64,000 nucleotides of DNA from Flagellimonas aequoris (lineage in GTDB: Bacteria; Bacteroidota; Bacteroidia; Flavobacteriales; Flavobacteriaceae), in NCBI RefSeq assembly GCF_003584165.1, contig NZ_QXFJ01000029.1, forward strand, positions 1 to 64,000, written 5' to 3'. Below the pieces are notes generated by a model. The model was not told where the DNA came from and searched no databases. It worked only from the letters and a program-made list of their open reading frames with translations. Made by a program: the position numbers and the translations under genes. Below, piece after piece: positions 7,828-15,780 of the stretch. Each line of letters starts with the position of its first letter. Position 1 is the first letter of the stretch.

Positions 7828-9144
7828 ATGTCTAGCATGAACATTCCACAATCCAGTAGTCCGAGGTTCGTCATCATAGGTGGCGGTTTTGGAGGTATAG
7901 CTTTAGCTAAAAAATTAAGGGACAAAGAGGCCCAAGTGGTCCTTTTGGACAAGCACAATTATCACAATTTTCAGCCTTTGCTTTATCAGGTTTCCACAGG
8001 TGGTTTGGAACCGGATTCTATCGCTTATCCCATTCGAAAGGTATTACAGGGCTATCCCAATTTCTATTTCCGATTGGCCAATGTGTTGGAAATCGATACC
8101 AACAAGAGAAAGATATCCACCAATATAGGCGATATCAATTATGATTATCTGGTGGTGGCCACAGGATCACGGACCAATTACTTTGGAAACAAGGGCATAG
8201 AGGCTATGGGTATGGCCATGAAGACCATTCCACAGTCGTTGAATTTGAGGAGTTTGATCTTGGAGAATTTTGAACAAGCCTTGTTGACCGATGATCTTCA
8301 CGCACGGGACGCCTTGATGAACTTTGTGATCGTTGGAGGAGGTCCGACCGGTGTGGAATTGGCCGGAGCCTTGGCCGAAATCAAAAAAGGGATATTGCCA
8401 AAAGACTATCCCGACCTTGATACGAGACGGGCACAGATCAACCTGGTTCAGGCGGGGGATAGATTACTACCAGCCATGAGTGAGGTGGCATCTCGAAAGG
8501 CCGAACGTTTTTTGGAAGAATTGGGAGTAAACGTGTGGAAAAATATACGGGTCGCGGATTATGATGGCCTACATGTGACCACGGATACCGATACGTCGTT
8601 CAATACAGCAACTTTGGTTTGGGCCGCAGGAGTATCCGCTGTCAGCATTAAAGGATTGGATGCCAAGGAGTTTCTGTGCAGGGGAAACCGCTTGAAGGTA
8701 AACAAGTTCCACCAGGTGGAAGGTTTCAAAGAAATTTTTGCCATTGGTGATGTGGCACAGATGGAAACCGAAGATTTCCCGAACGGTCACCCTATGATGG
8801 CGCAACCCGCCATACAACAAGGCAGGAACCTTGGAGATAACTTGGTGAGATTGTTGGAAAATAAGCCCATGAAACCGTTTGTATACAAGGATAAGGGAAG
8901 CATGGCCACCGTAGGAAGAAACAAAGCAGTGGTGGATCTTCCTAAAGTTAAATTTCAAGGCGTATTTGCTTGGTTTGTATGGATGTTCGTACACCTATAT
9001 TTTTTGATCGGTTTTCGAAACCGGGTCGTGGTATTCATCAACTGGGTGTACAATTATGTCAGATTTGACAGGGAGGCCCGTCTGATCATCCGTCCCTTTA
9101 AAAAACAAAACCAAGTGGACCGCAATAAATTGATGCAGGATTAA
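7828..9144 (+). CDS. ndh: Type II NADH dehydrogenase (NAD(P)/FAD-dependent oxidoreductase)
   Basis: The protein (438 residues from ATG 7828, or 435 from ATG 7837) has two Rossmann motifs. The FAD site FVIIGGGFGGIALAKKLR is near the N-terminus and the NADH site FVIVGGGPTGVELAGALAEI is about residue 165. FAIGDVAQM marks the FAD-binding C-terminal part, and a basic amphipathic region near the end (WMFVHLYFLIGFRNRVVVF) suits membrane attachment. NDH-2 passes electrons from NADH to menaquinone without pumping protons. A start further upstream at 7789 would precede the predicted promoter, so I reject it. Confidence 0.9.
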   Translation: MSSMNIPQSSSPRFVIIGGGFGGIALAKKLRDKEAQVVLLDKHNYHNFQPLLYQVSTGGLEPDSIAYPIRKVLQGYPNFYFRLANVLEIDTNKRKISTNIGDINYDYLVVATGSRTNYFGNKGIEAMGMAMKTIPQSLNLRSLILENFEQALLTDDLHARDALMNFVIVGGGPTGVELAGALAEIKKGILPKDYPDLDTRRAQINLVQAGDRLLPAMSEVASRKAERFLEELGVNVWKNIRVADYDGLHVTTDTDTSFNTATLVWAAGVSAVSIKGLDAKEFLCRGNRLKVNKFHQVEGFKEIFAIGDVAQMETEDFPNGHPMMAQPAIQQGRNLGDNLVRLLENKPMKPFVYKDKGSMATVGRNKAVVDLPKVKFQGVFAWFVWMFVHLYFLIGFRNRVVVFINWVYNYVRFDREARLIIRPFKKQNQVDRNKLMQD

Positions 9145-9192
9145 ACTGTTGTGCATCTTCTTATAAATCAGCGTTAAAGTTTGGTGAAACTT

Positions 9193-9223
9193 CTTGGTGG
9201 GCAAGGTGTTATCATCTAATTTG
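9193..9223 (+). promoter_or_regulatory. Possible promoter for the small outer-membrane protein gene at 9240
   Basis: TTG (9194-9196), 20 nt and TAATTTG (9217-9223) resemble the Bacteroidota promoter but the -7 element is one base short of TAnnTTTG. It sits 16 nt before the ATG. Confidence 0.35.
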
Positions 9224-9239
9224 TGGTAAAACACAAGCC

Positions 9240-9755
9240 ATGCCCAACCTCCAAATTATTTTCATTACGGTCTGTTGTATTTTGCTTTTGGAGGAAGCCC
9301 AAAGTCAGTCAATAGGTACGCTACCAACTTCTCTTGAAAGTCCTGTGTATATTGAAGGATTTGATTACCCCTCGTTCGACAAAATATCGAATTATGCTTG
9401 GTTTAGGCTTCATTATAGGGTTTTGGAGGGAACTGAAATAAGTTTGGGAGGGGAGCATTACCGAAATTATTTTGCCGATCGTTTTACTGTTTCGGCCCAA
9501 TTGAAACAGAAATTGAACGAAGAATTTTATTTGTTTGGTGGACATCAGCGGGAATGGGATTTATTGAACAAGGGTAGGGGCTATCCAAATCCGATTCCAT
9601 TACAAGAGGCTTATTTTGGAATGGGATACGATGCGGCTCCGAATCTGATCATAGAGGGAAGGGTCGTTCGTCCACTTGGTCAAGCAGATTTCAGTAAGAT
9701 TGGTTTTGATGGTTTCAAAACACGAGTGGAAATGGGTACCCGTATCAAATTTTGA
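9240..9755 (+). CDS. Hypothetical exported beta-strand-rich protein
   Basis: This 171-residue protein is not a family I recognise. It starts with a short hydrophobic signal (IIFITVCCILLLEEAQSQS), probably cleaved near AQS-QS. The mature part alternates hydrophobic and polar residues, with many aromatic residues, and ends in RVEMGTRIKF; the terminal Phe is typical of outer-membrane beta-barrels. A small barrel or a periplasmic beta protein is likely. It converges on xerD, whose stop lies 1 nt past this gene's stop, so no terminator fits between them. Confidence 0.7.
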   Translation: MPNLQIIFITVCCILLLEEAQSQSIGTLPTSLESPVYIEGFDYPSFDKISNYAWFRLHYRVLEGTEISLGGEHYRNYFADRFTVSAQLKQKLNEEFYLFGGHQREWDLLNKGRGYPNPIPLQEAYFGMGYDAAPNLIIEGRVVRPLGQADFSKIGFDGFKTRVEMGTRIKF

Positions 9756-9756
9756 T

Positions 9757-10653
9757 TTATTTCCTTGGATGGAACTCGTTCAACACTTTGGATAAGTGAA
9801 CACGGTTCACATGCATGTATACCTCTGTCGTGGTGATGCTTTCGTGACCCAACATTTGTTGAATGGCCCGCAAGTCGGCACCGTTTTCCAATAGGTGTGT
9901 GGCAAAGGAATGCCGAAACGTATGTGGACTGATGCTTTTTTTCAATCCGATTTTTTCCGCCAATTGTTTGATGATGGTGAAGATCATGGCCCGGGTAAGC
10001 TGTTTCCCCCTCCGGTTAAGGAACACAAAATCCTGATGTTCCTTGTGGATGGGCAAATGTACCCTGACCTGATTTCGGTATAGGTTGATGTATTTTTTGT
10101 TGAAGTCGCTGATGGGCACAAAACGCTGTTTGTTTCCCTTGCCGGTGACCTTTATGAAATCCTCATCAAAATAAAGGTCGGATAGTTTTAGGTTGATCAA
10201 TTCCGAGACCCTAAGTCCACAGCCATAAAGTGTCTCCAAAATGGCCCGGTTGCGCTCTCCTTCCGGTTTGGATAGGTCAATGGCATTGATCAAACCGTTG
10301 ATTTCGTCCACGGAGAGGGTATCGGGTAATTTTCGCCCAATTTTTGGGGTCTCGATCAACTCCATGGGGTTGTCCTCCCGATAATCTTCAAAGATGAGAT
10401 AGTTGAAAAAACCTTTCAGTCCCGAAATAGTCCTGGCCTGTGTCCGCGGATTTACTGTTTTGGCAAGGTCATAGATAAACTGTTGAACGGTATCCTTATC
10501 AATTTTTTCAGGTTTCTCGTCAATTTCCAATTCCTCCAGATACCCTGCAAGTTTCTGAAGGTCCATGGTATAATTGGTAATGGAATTTTTGGAAAGCCCT
10601 CGTTCTATCTTCAGATAGTTTTGGTAATCTTGGATTGCCTGCTGCCAGTTCAT
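9757..10653 (-). CDS. xerD: Site-specific tyrosine recombinase XerD
   Basis: The 298-residue protein has an N-terminal SAM-like DNA-binding domain (residues 1-85) and a C-terminal catalytic domain. The tyrosine-recombinase residues are in place: Arg148 (YGCGLRVSEL), the Lys of TGKGNKQR, H244-x-x-R247 (HTFRHSFATHLL), His270 (MLGHESITTTEVY) and nucleophile Tyr279. XerC/XerD resolve chromosome dimers at dif during division. Full length and lack of neighbouring integrase targets argue for the housekeeping enzyme and not a mobile-element integrase. Bacteroidota often have only one Xer protein, so the D label is conventional. Confidence 0.9.
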   Translation of the reverse strand: MNWQQAIQDYQNYLKIERGLSKNSITNYTMDLQKLAGYLEELEIDEKPEKIDKDTVQQFIYDLAKTVNPRTQARTISGLKGFFNYLIFEDYREDNPMELIETPKIGRKLPDTLSVDEINGLINAIDLSKPEGERNRAILETLYGCGLRVSELINLKLSDLYFDEDFIKVTGKGNKQRFVPISDFNKKYINLYRNQVRVHLPIHKEHQDFVFLNRRGKQLTRAMIFTIIKQLAEKIGLKKSISPHTFRHSFATHLLENGADLRAIQQMLGHESITTTEVYMHVNRVHLSKVLNEFHPRK

Positions 10654-10730
10654 ATGTTAAAGATAATGACAAAATTGTTCCAGCAGAGGGAATGGAATAT
10701 CATATCCATCAATCCAAAATGGCAATTGGT

Positions 10731-10788
10731 CAAATGGATTCATTATTGGTTCCTTCGAATCCATACTTTTCGCCACAAATGGATTCAT
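10731..10788. repeat. Direct repeat pair between xerD and the outer-membrane protein gene
   Basis: CAAATGGATTCAT occurs at 10731-10743 and again at 10776-10788, 45 nt apart start to start. An inverted half-site, CGAATCCAT, lies between them (about 10756-10764). The spacing of about four helical turns would suit cooperative binding by a regulator of the divergent genes, but no factor is known. Confidence 0.5.
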
Positions 10789-10891
10789 CACATCGATTTT
10801 AATATTGAAAAACTGGATTTTAGTAGGATTTTTAAGTCAAATGGGCACTATATTTATTAGGAATGCGTTTTGCTCTTAATAAAAATCAACC

Positions 10892-11404
10892 ATGAGAAAA
10901 AATACATTTTTACTAGTGATCTTGGCAATGGTAAGTTTAACTACCATGGCCCAAACTGTGGACAGAAGCAATTTTAAAGCAGGTATTTTGGCCGGTATGC
11001 CCGTTGGCGATGCTTCAAATTATTCAACTTTTGCATTGGGATTGGATGTGGCACACCATTGGGGTGTGTCAGAATTGTTCGATGCCGGTATAGCGACTGG
11101 TTATATCCATGCTTTCGGCGAATCTAATTCTTTAGCTGGTGGCGCTGTTACGTACGAATTTGAGGACCTTCAGTTTATACCTGTGGCCGCTGCCATAAGA
11201 ATATACCCCACGTATGAGTTTAAGTTTGGTGCGGATGTTGGTTATGCCCTGGCCTTGAATGAAAACATAGACGGCGGATTTTATATCAGACCGTCCATAG
11301 GGTATAATATTACAGGAAATACGGAATTGAATGTTTCCTATATCAAAGTGAGCAATGAGGTGGATTTTTCCATGGTAGCCGTTGGATTGCTTTTCCTGTT
11401 TTAG
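10892..11404 (+). CDS. Small outer-membrane beta-barrel protein
   Basis: The 170-residue protein has a signal peptide (MRKNTFLLVILAMVSLTTMA, cut before QTVDRS). The mature chain alternates hydrophobic and polar residues, has Gly/Tyr-rich turns, and ends in VAVGLLFLF with a terminal Phe. This matches the eight-strand barrels of the OmpA/OmpX-like outer-membrane class. A similar but shorter gene follows 80 nt downstream on the same strand. Function is not readable; it is probably structural or stress related. Confidence 0.75.
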   Translation: MRKNTFLLVILAMVSLTTMAQTVDRSNFKAGILAGMPVGDASNYSTFALGLDVAHHWGVSELFDAGIATGYIHAFGESNSLAGGAVTYEFEDLQFIPVAAAIRIYPTYEFKFGADVGYALALNENIDGGFYIRPSIGYNITGNTELNVSYIKVSNEVDFSMVAVGLLFLF

Positions 11405-11484
11405 ATAAAATAGAAAACTGACTGCGCTTAACCCCAAGTCGGTGCAGCAACACCATGAATATTAACCTATAAATACACAAAAAA

Positions 11485-11937
11485 ATGAAAAAATTACTTT
11501 TTGTCTTGGCATTTGCCATGTTATGCACTGTGACCACAAAAGCCCAAACCAGTTATAAGGCGGCATTAGGTTTAGGGATTGATGCCATTGACAATTCTAC
11601 ATATGTTGGTGCCACAGGAAAATATTTTTTTACCGCAAATCATGTTGGGCAAGCCGATTTGGGATTTGAGAGCAATGCGACCATCATTACAGTTTTATAT
11701 TCCTATCACAAATCTTTTCGTGGCGCTCCCGGACTACGATGGTATGTTGGGGCAGGGCCAAGCATTATTCTTCGGGATGGGGATAATTCATTTGCTTTGC
11801 GTCCACATTTGGGACTTGACTATAAAATAAACGGAGTCCCTATTGTACTGAACTTTGATTGGAGACCCTTCGTTGGCCTAGGGGATGCTGGTAATGAAGT
11901 AGGTTCCTTTGGATTGGGACTGCAATTTGCTTTTTAA
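11485..11937 (+). CDS. Small outer-membrane beta-barrel protein, second of a tandem
   Basis: This 150-residue protein starts MKKLLFVLAFAMLCTVTTKA, a standard signal peptide. Its mature part has barrel-like strands (LRWYVGAGPSIILR, LNFDWRPFVGLG) and a C-terminal GLGLQFAF ending in Phe. It shares the architecture of the preceding gene but little direct sequence, so the two are best described as analogous small barrels in tandem. A strong terminator follows the gene. Confidence 0.75.
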   Translation: MKKLLFVLAFAMLCTVTTKAQTSYKAALGLGIDAIDNSTYVGATGKYFFTANHVGQADLGFESNATIITVLYSYHKSFRGAPGLRWYVGAGPSIILRDGDNSFALRPHLGLDYKINGVPIVLNFDWRPFVGLGDAGNEVGSFGLGLQFAF

Positions 11938-11959
11938 CCGAATTCGAAAAATATATGAT

Positions 11960-11992
11960 AAAATGGCGGGATATCCCCGCCATTTTCTTTTT
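11960..11992. terminator. Strong intrinsic terminator after the tandem outer-membrane genes
   Basis: AAAATGGCGGG (11960-11970) pairs perfectly with CCCGCCATTTT (11976-11986) around a 5-nt loop. CTTTTT follows on the plus strand. It separates the barrel genes from aroQ. Confidence 0.85.
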
Positions 11993-11996
11993 GTTG

Positions 11997-12004
11997 TATT
12001 TTTG
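11997..12004 (+). promoter_or_regulatory. -7 element of aroQ
   Basis: TATTTTTG matches TAnnTTTG exactly and ends 5 nt before the aroQ ATG. The expected -33 position falls in the terminator hairpin and shows no clear TTTG. Initiation here would give an mRNA with almost no leader. Confidence 0.5.
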
Positions 12005-12009
12005 GTTCC

Positions 12010-12426
12010 ATGAAAATCATGATCATCAACGGGCCCAATCTCAATCTTTTGGGCAAAAGGGAGCCAGAAGTATACGGCAGCACTACATTTGAGGACTATT
12101 TTGCACAGCTCAAAACAAAGTTTCCACAAGTGGAACTGGCCTATTTTCAATCCAATATTGAAGGAGAAATCATTGGTAAGATCCAAGAAGTAGGTTTTGA
12201 TTATGATGGAATCGTATTGAACGCTGCTTCCTATACCCACACTTCAGTCGGGATTGGGGATGCAGTAAAAGCCGTAACCACACCCGTGGTGGAAGTTCAT
12301 ATCTCCAACACCCATAAACGGGAAGAATACCGTCACGTTTCCTATATTTCGCCGGGAGCAAAAGGTGTCATTTTGGGATTTGGCCTTCAGAGTTACGATT
12401 TGGCCATCCAGAGTTTTTTAGGCTAG
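12010..12426 (+). CDS. aroQ: Type II 3-dehydroquinate dehydratase
   Basis: The 138-residue enzyme dehydrates 3-dehydroquinate to 3-dehydroshikimate in the shikimate pathway and forms dodecamers in the type II family. Family blocks are complete: INGPNLNLLGKREPEVYG with the catalytic Tyr, FQSNIEGEIIGKIQ, LNAASYTHTS, VEVHISNTHKREEYR with the catalytic His, and GVILGFGLQSY. Its 3' end overlaps the 3' end of the convergent DUF3817 gene by 9 nt. No other shikimate genes are nearby. Confidence 0.96.
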   Translation: MKIMIINGPNLNLLGKREPEVYGSTTFEDYFAQLKTKFPQVELAYFQSNIEGEIIGKIQEVGFDYDGIVLNAASYTHTSVGIGDAVKAVTTPVVEVHISNTHKREEYRHVSYISPGAKGVILGFGLQSYDLAIQSFLG

Positions 12427-12699
12427 AACCTTAAGATATTTTTTATCGGCATAAAAAGTGCCGAAAGGCAAAAGGGAAGCCAAAAACAAGATTACGAACC
12501 TTTTAAGGTTCCATTTGCGTTCCCAGCAAAAAACTACGGCCACTACCACATAGAGAATGAACAAAATTCCATGGGCATAGCCCACGTATTTATTCGGCTC
12601 TGGAATGTCTGCCCAATGTTTCAGGGGCATGGTCATCCCGAACAACGATAAATAGGAAATTCCTTCTAAAATGGCAGTGGCCCTAAAAAGCTTTAGCAT
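12418..12699 (-). CDS. DUF3817 family membrane protein
   Basis: This 93-residue protein has three hydrophobic segments and the DUF3817 pattern: FRATAILEGISYLSLFGMTMP near the start, then YVGYAHGILFILYVVVA, and FLASLLPFGTFYADKKYL near the end. The family is widespread and small, with unknown function, and is sometimes found fused or adjacent to transporters. Here it starts 8 nt after lpdA and is probably the last gene of that transcript. Confidence 0.88.
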   Translation of the reverse strand: MLKLFRATAILEGISYLSLFGMTMPLKHWADIPEPNKYVGYAHGILFILYVVVAVVFCWERKWNLKRFVILFLASLLPFGTFYADKKYLKVLA

Positions 12700-12707
12700 A
12701 ATTGAGA

Positions 12708-14096
12708 TTATAGGTGGATCACTTCACCATAGGCATCCGCAACAGCTTCCATCACCGCTTCGCTCATGGTAGGGTGGGGGTGAACTGCCTTAAGGACCTC
12801 ATGGCCGGTAGTTTCCAATTTTCTGGCTACCACGGCTTCCGCGATCATATCGGTCACACCAGCTCCGATCATGTGGCAACCCAACCATTCGCCATATTTG
12901 GCATCAAAAATCACTTTTACAAAACCGTCAGGATTACCTGCCGCTTTGGCCTTGCCACTAGCAGAGAAGGGAAACTTACCCACTTTGATATCGTATCCTT
13001 TTTCCTTGGCTTGTTTTTCGGTCAAACCAACAGATGCAATTTCAGGAGTACAGTAGGTACAACCTGGGATATTTCCGTAATCCAAGGCTTCTACATGCAT
13101 ACCAGCTATTTTTTCCACACAAAGGATGCCTTCGGCAGACGCAACATGCGCCAACGCTTGTCCTGGGGTAACATCCCCAATGGCATAGTATCCTGGAATA
13201 TTGGTCTGATAGTAATCGTTGACGAGGATTTTGTCACGGTCCACGGCAATCCCCACATCTTCCAATCCAATGTTTTCAATGTTGGTTTTGATCCCCACAG
13301 CAGAAAGGACGATATCGGCCTCAAGTACTTCTTCACCTTTCGAAGTTTTTACGGTGGCTTTCACGCCTTCTCCTGAAGTGTCCACTTTGGTAACCTCTGC
13401 GGAGGTCATGATTTTTACACCTGCTTTCTTGAAGCTTCTTTCCAATTGTTTGGATACATCCTCATCTTCAACAGGAACAATGTTTGGTAGATATTCCACT
13501 ACGGTCACTTCGGTACCCATGGAGTTGTAGAAATAGGCAAATTCGATACCGATGGCACCACTGCCTACTACGATCATTTTCTTGGGTTGTTTGGGCAAAC
13601 TCATGGCCTCACGGTACCCGATGACTTTTTTGCCATCTTGTGGAAGGCTGGGCAACTGGCGGCTACGCGCACCGGTTGCTATAATAATGTGGTCAGCACT
13701 GTATTCGGTGGTTCCACTATCGGATTTTACCTCAACCTTTTTGCCTGGTTTCAGTTTACCAAAACCATTGATGACCTCTATCTTGTTTTTCTTCATCAAA
13801 AATTGAACGCCTTTGCTCATACCATCGGCAACGCCACGGCTTCTGCTCACCACGGCACCGAAATCATAATCCACTTCCTTGGCACTCAATCCATAATTTT
13901 CGGCATGTTTCAAATATTCAAAAACCTGAGCGGATTTTAAAAGGGCCTTGGTTGGGATACAGCCCCAGTTAAGGCAGATGCCCCCCAAACTTTCCTTTTC
14001 AATAATGGCTGTTTTGAAACCTAATTGTGAGGCCCTGATAGCGGCAACATATCCACCGGGACCACTTCCCAAAACAATAACATCGAACTTGCTCAT
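12708..14096 (-). CDS. lpdA: Dihydrolipoyl dehydrogenase (E3)
   Basis: The 462-residue flavoprotein reoxidises dihydrolipoamide in 2-oxoacid dehydrogenase complexes, producing NADH. It has the FAD site VLGSGPGGYVAAIRASQLG, the redox-active disulfide motif GGICLNWGCIPTKALLKS, the NAD site VVGSGAIGIEFAYFYNSMG (about residue 180) and the C-terminal His-Glu dyad in VHPHPTMSEAVMEA. Length is normal. No E1/E2 genes are adjacent, so it is a stand-alone E3 that likely serves several complexes. A -7 element and a GC-rich hairpin precede it. Confidence 0.95.
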   Translation of the reverse strand: MSKFDVIVLGSGPGGYVAAIRASQLGFKTAIIEKESLGGICLNWGCIPTKALLKSAQVFEYLKHAENYGLSAKEVDYDFGAVVSRSRGVADGMSKGVQFLMKKNKIEVINGFGKLKPGKKVEVKSDSGTTEYSADHIIIATGARSRQLPSLPQDGKKVIGYREAMSLPKQPKKMIVVGSGAIGIEFAYFYNSMGTEVTVVEYLPNIVPVEDEDVSKQLERSFKKAGVKIMTSAEVTKVDTSGEGVKATVKTSKGEEVLEADIVLSAVGIKTNIENIGLEDVGIAVDRDKILVNDYYQTNIPGYYAIGDVTPGQALAHVASAEGILCVEKIAGMHVEALDYGNIPGCTYCTPEIASVGLTEKQAKEKGYDIKVGKFPFSASGKAKAAGNPDGFVKVIFDAKYGEWLGCHMIGAGVTDMIAEAVVARKLETTGHEVLKAVHPHPTMSEAVMEAVADAYGEVIHL

Positions 14097-14127
14097 TAGA
14101 TCTTGATTTTAGTTGTTAGATTCGAAG

Positions 14128-14157
14128 CCTGCCTAAGAGCGGGCAGGTGCAAAAGTA
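14128..14157 (-). promoter_or_regulatory. Promoter and leader hairpin of lpdA
   Basis: On the minus strand TACTTTTG (14157-14150) is an exact TAnnTTTG element, with a TTG about 21 nt upstream (14181-14179). The start of the leader then forms a 6-bp GC stem, CCTGCC/GGCAGG (14128-14147), about 30 nt before the start codon. The hairpin could stabilise the 5' end of the mRNA. Confidence 0.55.
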
Positions 14158-14216
14158 CGGAATTCAAACTCCAAATCCCAAGTTGAAAAAAACCAAAAAT
14201 CAGTTTGTTTGTGAAA

Positions 14217-14759
14217 TCAGCTTTGCTGGGAACCGAACATCTTTTGATTGAAGGCCTTGGAGCCCCCTTTGGGTATGGATAGGGATTGCCAATCCTTTCC
14301 CTTTATCATTTTTCCAAGGAATACAATTTGCCCTACATGGCTTGCATAATGTGCCAATTGCCTATTGATGGCTTCCACAATGGTGTGTTCCTGACTACGG
14401 ATCGTGATTTTGTTCCCGAAGTTGGAAGGATTTATACTGTCCAAAGCAGTGAAGAGGCATTGCCAGCCCTTTTCCCAAGCCTGGAGCATTTCCTTTTTGG
14501 TGGGGTATGGGGCTTCAAATTCCATTTCGCGGTTTCGCCAAGATTTTTCACCATCCTCGGTCAAAAAATGGGTCCATCTACTCAGCATGTTGCCCACCAT
14601 ATGCTTTACAATCAAGGCGATGGAGTTGTCGCCTTCACTATAGGTCCAATGGATGTCATTTTCAGAAAGTTGGGCAAAGGTTTTATCACCCATAGTTTTA
14701 TACCGATGGAACTCAAATTTCACATTTTCCAAGTAGTTTTCCTGAAAGTTCATACCCAT
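14217..14759 (-). CDS. DUF1572 (DinB-like four-helix) protein
   Basis: The 180-residue protein matches the DUF1572/DinB superfamily of metal-binding four-helix bundles. Conserved parts include IALIVKHMVGNMLSRWTHFL with a His, the NREMEFE segment, and INRQLAHYASHVGQIVFLGKM with two His. Such proteins bind divalent metal and some are thiol-dependent transferases; the reaction here is unknown. The start ATG (14759-14757) overlaps the stop of msrB as TGATG, a layout that favours translational coupling. The longer reading upstream lies inside msrB and is rejected. Confidence 0.82.
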   Translation of the reverse strand: MGMNFQENYLENVKFEFHRYKTMGDKTFAQLSENDIHWTYSEGDNSIALIVKHMVGNMLSRWTHFLTEDGEKSWRNREMEFEAPYPTKKEMLQAWEKGWQCLFTALDSINPSNFGNKITIRSQEHTIVEAINRQLAHYASHVGQIVFLGKMIKGKDWQSLSIPKGGSKAFNQKMFGSQQS

Positions 14760-15163
14760 CAATCTTTTGGGTCGAAACCAATACTTACCGAGTTGATACA
14801 ATAGCGTTGTCCTGTGGTTTCCCTTGGGCCATCATTGAACACGTGCCCCAAATGACTACCGCAGTTGGCACAAAGGGTTTCCGTACGTATCATGCCATGT
14901 GAAGTGTCGCGAATGTATTCGATGGCGCCTTCAACTGCTTGGTCAAAAGAGGGCCATCCGCAACCACTCTCAAACTTGTGATTGCTTTCAAAAAGCTTGG
15001 CATTACAAGCCTTGCAATGGTAGTCCCCGTTCTCAAAATGAAGGTTGTATTCTCCTGTAAATGGTCTTTCGGTGCCTTTTTGCCTCAGTACATAATATTC
15101 CTCACGGGAAAGCTGTTTTTGCCATTCCTCGTTGGTTTTTTGTACTCCGTATTTTTTGTCCAT
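14759..15163 (-). CDS. msrB: Peptide-methionine (R)-S-oxide reductase, cytoplasmic form
   Basis: From the start at 15161-15163 (MDKKYGVQKT) the protein has 134 residues and no signal sequence. It reduces methionine-R-sulfoxide in proteins. Zinc ligands are in two CxxC pairs (CKAC, CANC), and the catalytic Cys122 lies in GQRYCINSVSIGF. HKFESGCGWPSF and LGHVFNDGP are family blocks. It is the second of two msrB genes in tandem, 4 nt after the lipoprotein copy, and couples to the DUF1572 gene downstream. Confidence 0.93.
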   Translation of the reverse strand: MDKKYGVQKTNEEWQKQLSREEYYVLRQKGTERPFTGEYNLHFENGDYHCKACNAKLFESNHKFESGCGWPSFDQAVEGAIEYIRDTSHGMIRTETLCANCGSHLGHVFNDGPRETTGQRYCINSVSIGFDPKD

Positions 15164-15167
15164 GTAA

Positions 15168-15662
15168 TTATTTTTTGCCGTCAGGGATAAAGTTGAGGGC
15201 CACTCCATTGATGCAGTGTCTTTTTCCGGTGGTTGCCCTAGGACCATCATTGAATACGTGACCCAAATGTCCGCCACAAACGGCACAATGCTCTTCGGTA
15301 CGGGCCACCCCGATTTTATAATCCACATCAAAAGCTACGTTGCCTTCAATTTCCCTATCAAAACTGGGCCATCCGGTCCCGGAATCGAACTTGTACTCGC
15401 TACGGAAAACTGGTGTCCCACAGCCCGCACAAACATAGGTTCCTTTTTGTTTATTTTTAAGCAAATCGCTGGAAAAGGCATTTTCGGTGGCTTCTTTACG
15501 GAGTACATAATACTGCATGTCCGTCAATTCGGCACGCCACTCCGCATCGGTTTTGGTGACTTTGTACGCGGTTTCTTGTTTAGTTTCCTTTTTCTCTTCT
15601 TGGGATGTACCCTTGCAGCCAATAAAAACCACAAGTGCCATCAATAGCAATCTTTTTCCCAT
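15168..15662 (-). CDS. msrB: Peptide-methionine (R)-S-oxide reductase, lipoprotein form
   Basis: Starting at 15660-15662 (MGKRLLLMALVVFIGCKG), this 164-residue precursor has a lipoprotein signal with the lipidated Cys at residue 16. A Glu/Lys-rich linker and an MsrB domain follow. The zinc CxxC pairs (CAGC, CAVC) and catalytic Cys150 (GKRHCINGVALNF) are conserved. It should repair oxidised methionines in periplasmic or surface proteins, complementing the cytoplasmic paralogue just downstream. An earlier in-frame ATG at 15710 would spoil the signal peptide. Confidence 0.92.
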   Translation of the reverse strand: MGKRLLLMALVVFIGCKGTSQEEKKETKQETAYKVTKTDAEWRAELTDMQYYVLRKEATENAFSSDLLKNKQKGTYVCAGCGTPVFRSEYKFDSGTGWPSFDREIEGNVAFDVDYKIGVARTEEHCAVCGGHLGHVFNDGPRATTGKRHCINGVALNFIPDGKK

Positions 15663-15730
15663 GTTTCTATTTTTTCTTAAGTAGACGTAGTTGGGTCCGT
15701 ATCCTTTCAAAATAAACGAGTTTTAACAAA

Positions 15731-15759
15731 AAAGTCCCACTGAAAACCAATGGGACTTT
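15731..15759 (-). terminator. Terminator between the collagen-like lipoprotein gene and msrB
   Basis: On the minus strand AAAGTCCCA and TGGGACTTT pair (9 bp, 11-nt loop), and the 3' arm runs into further T residues. It lies 22 nt after the collagen-like gene's stop. Confidence 0.75.
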
Positions 15760-15780
15760 AAGGTAACACTTTTGAAGGAA

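Noticed and set aside
9757..10653. XerD as a mobile-element integrase
   Set aside because: Length and motifs fit the housekeeping enzyme; there are no attachment-site repeats, tRNA gene or phage genes around it.
10654..10891. Possible small gene in the xerD/outer-membrane protein spacer
   Set aside because: The only long frame is continuous with antisense xerD and is rich in Ile/Lys/His without family features.
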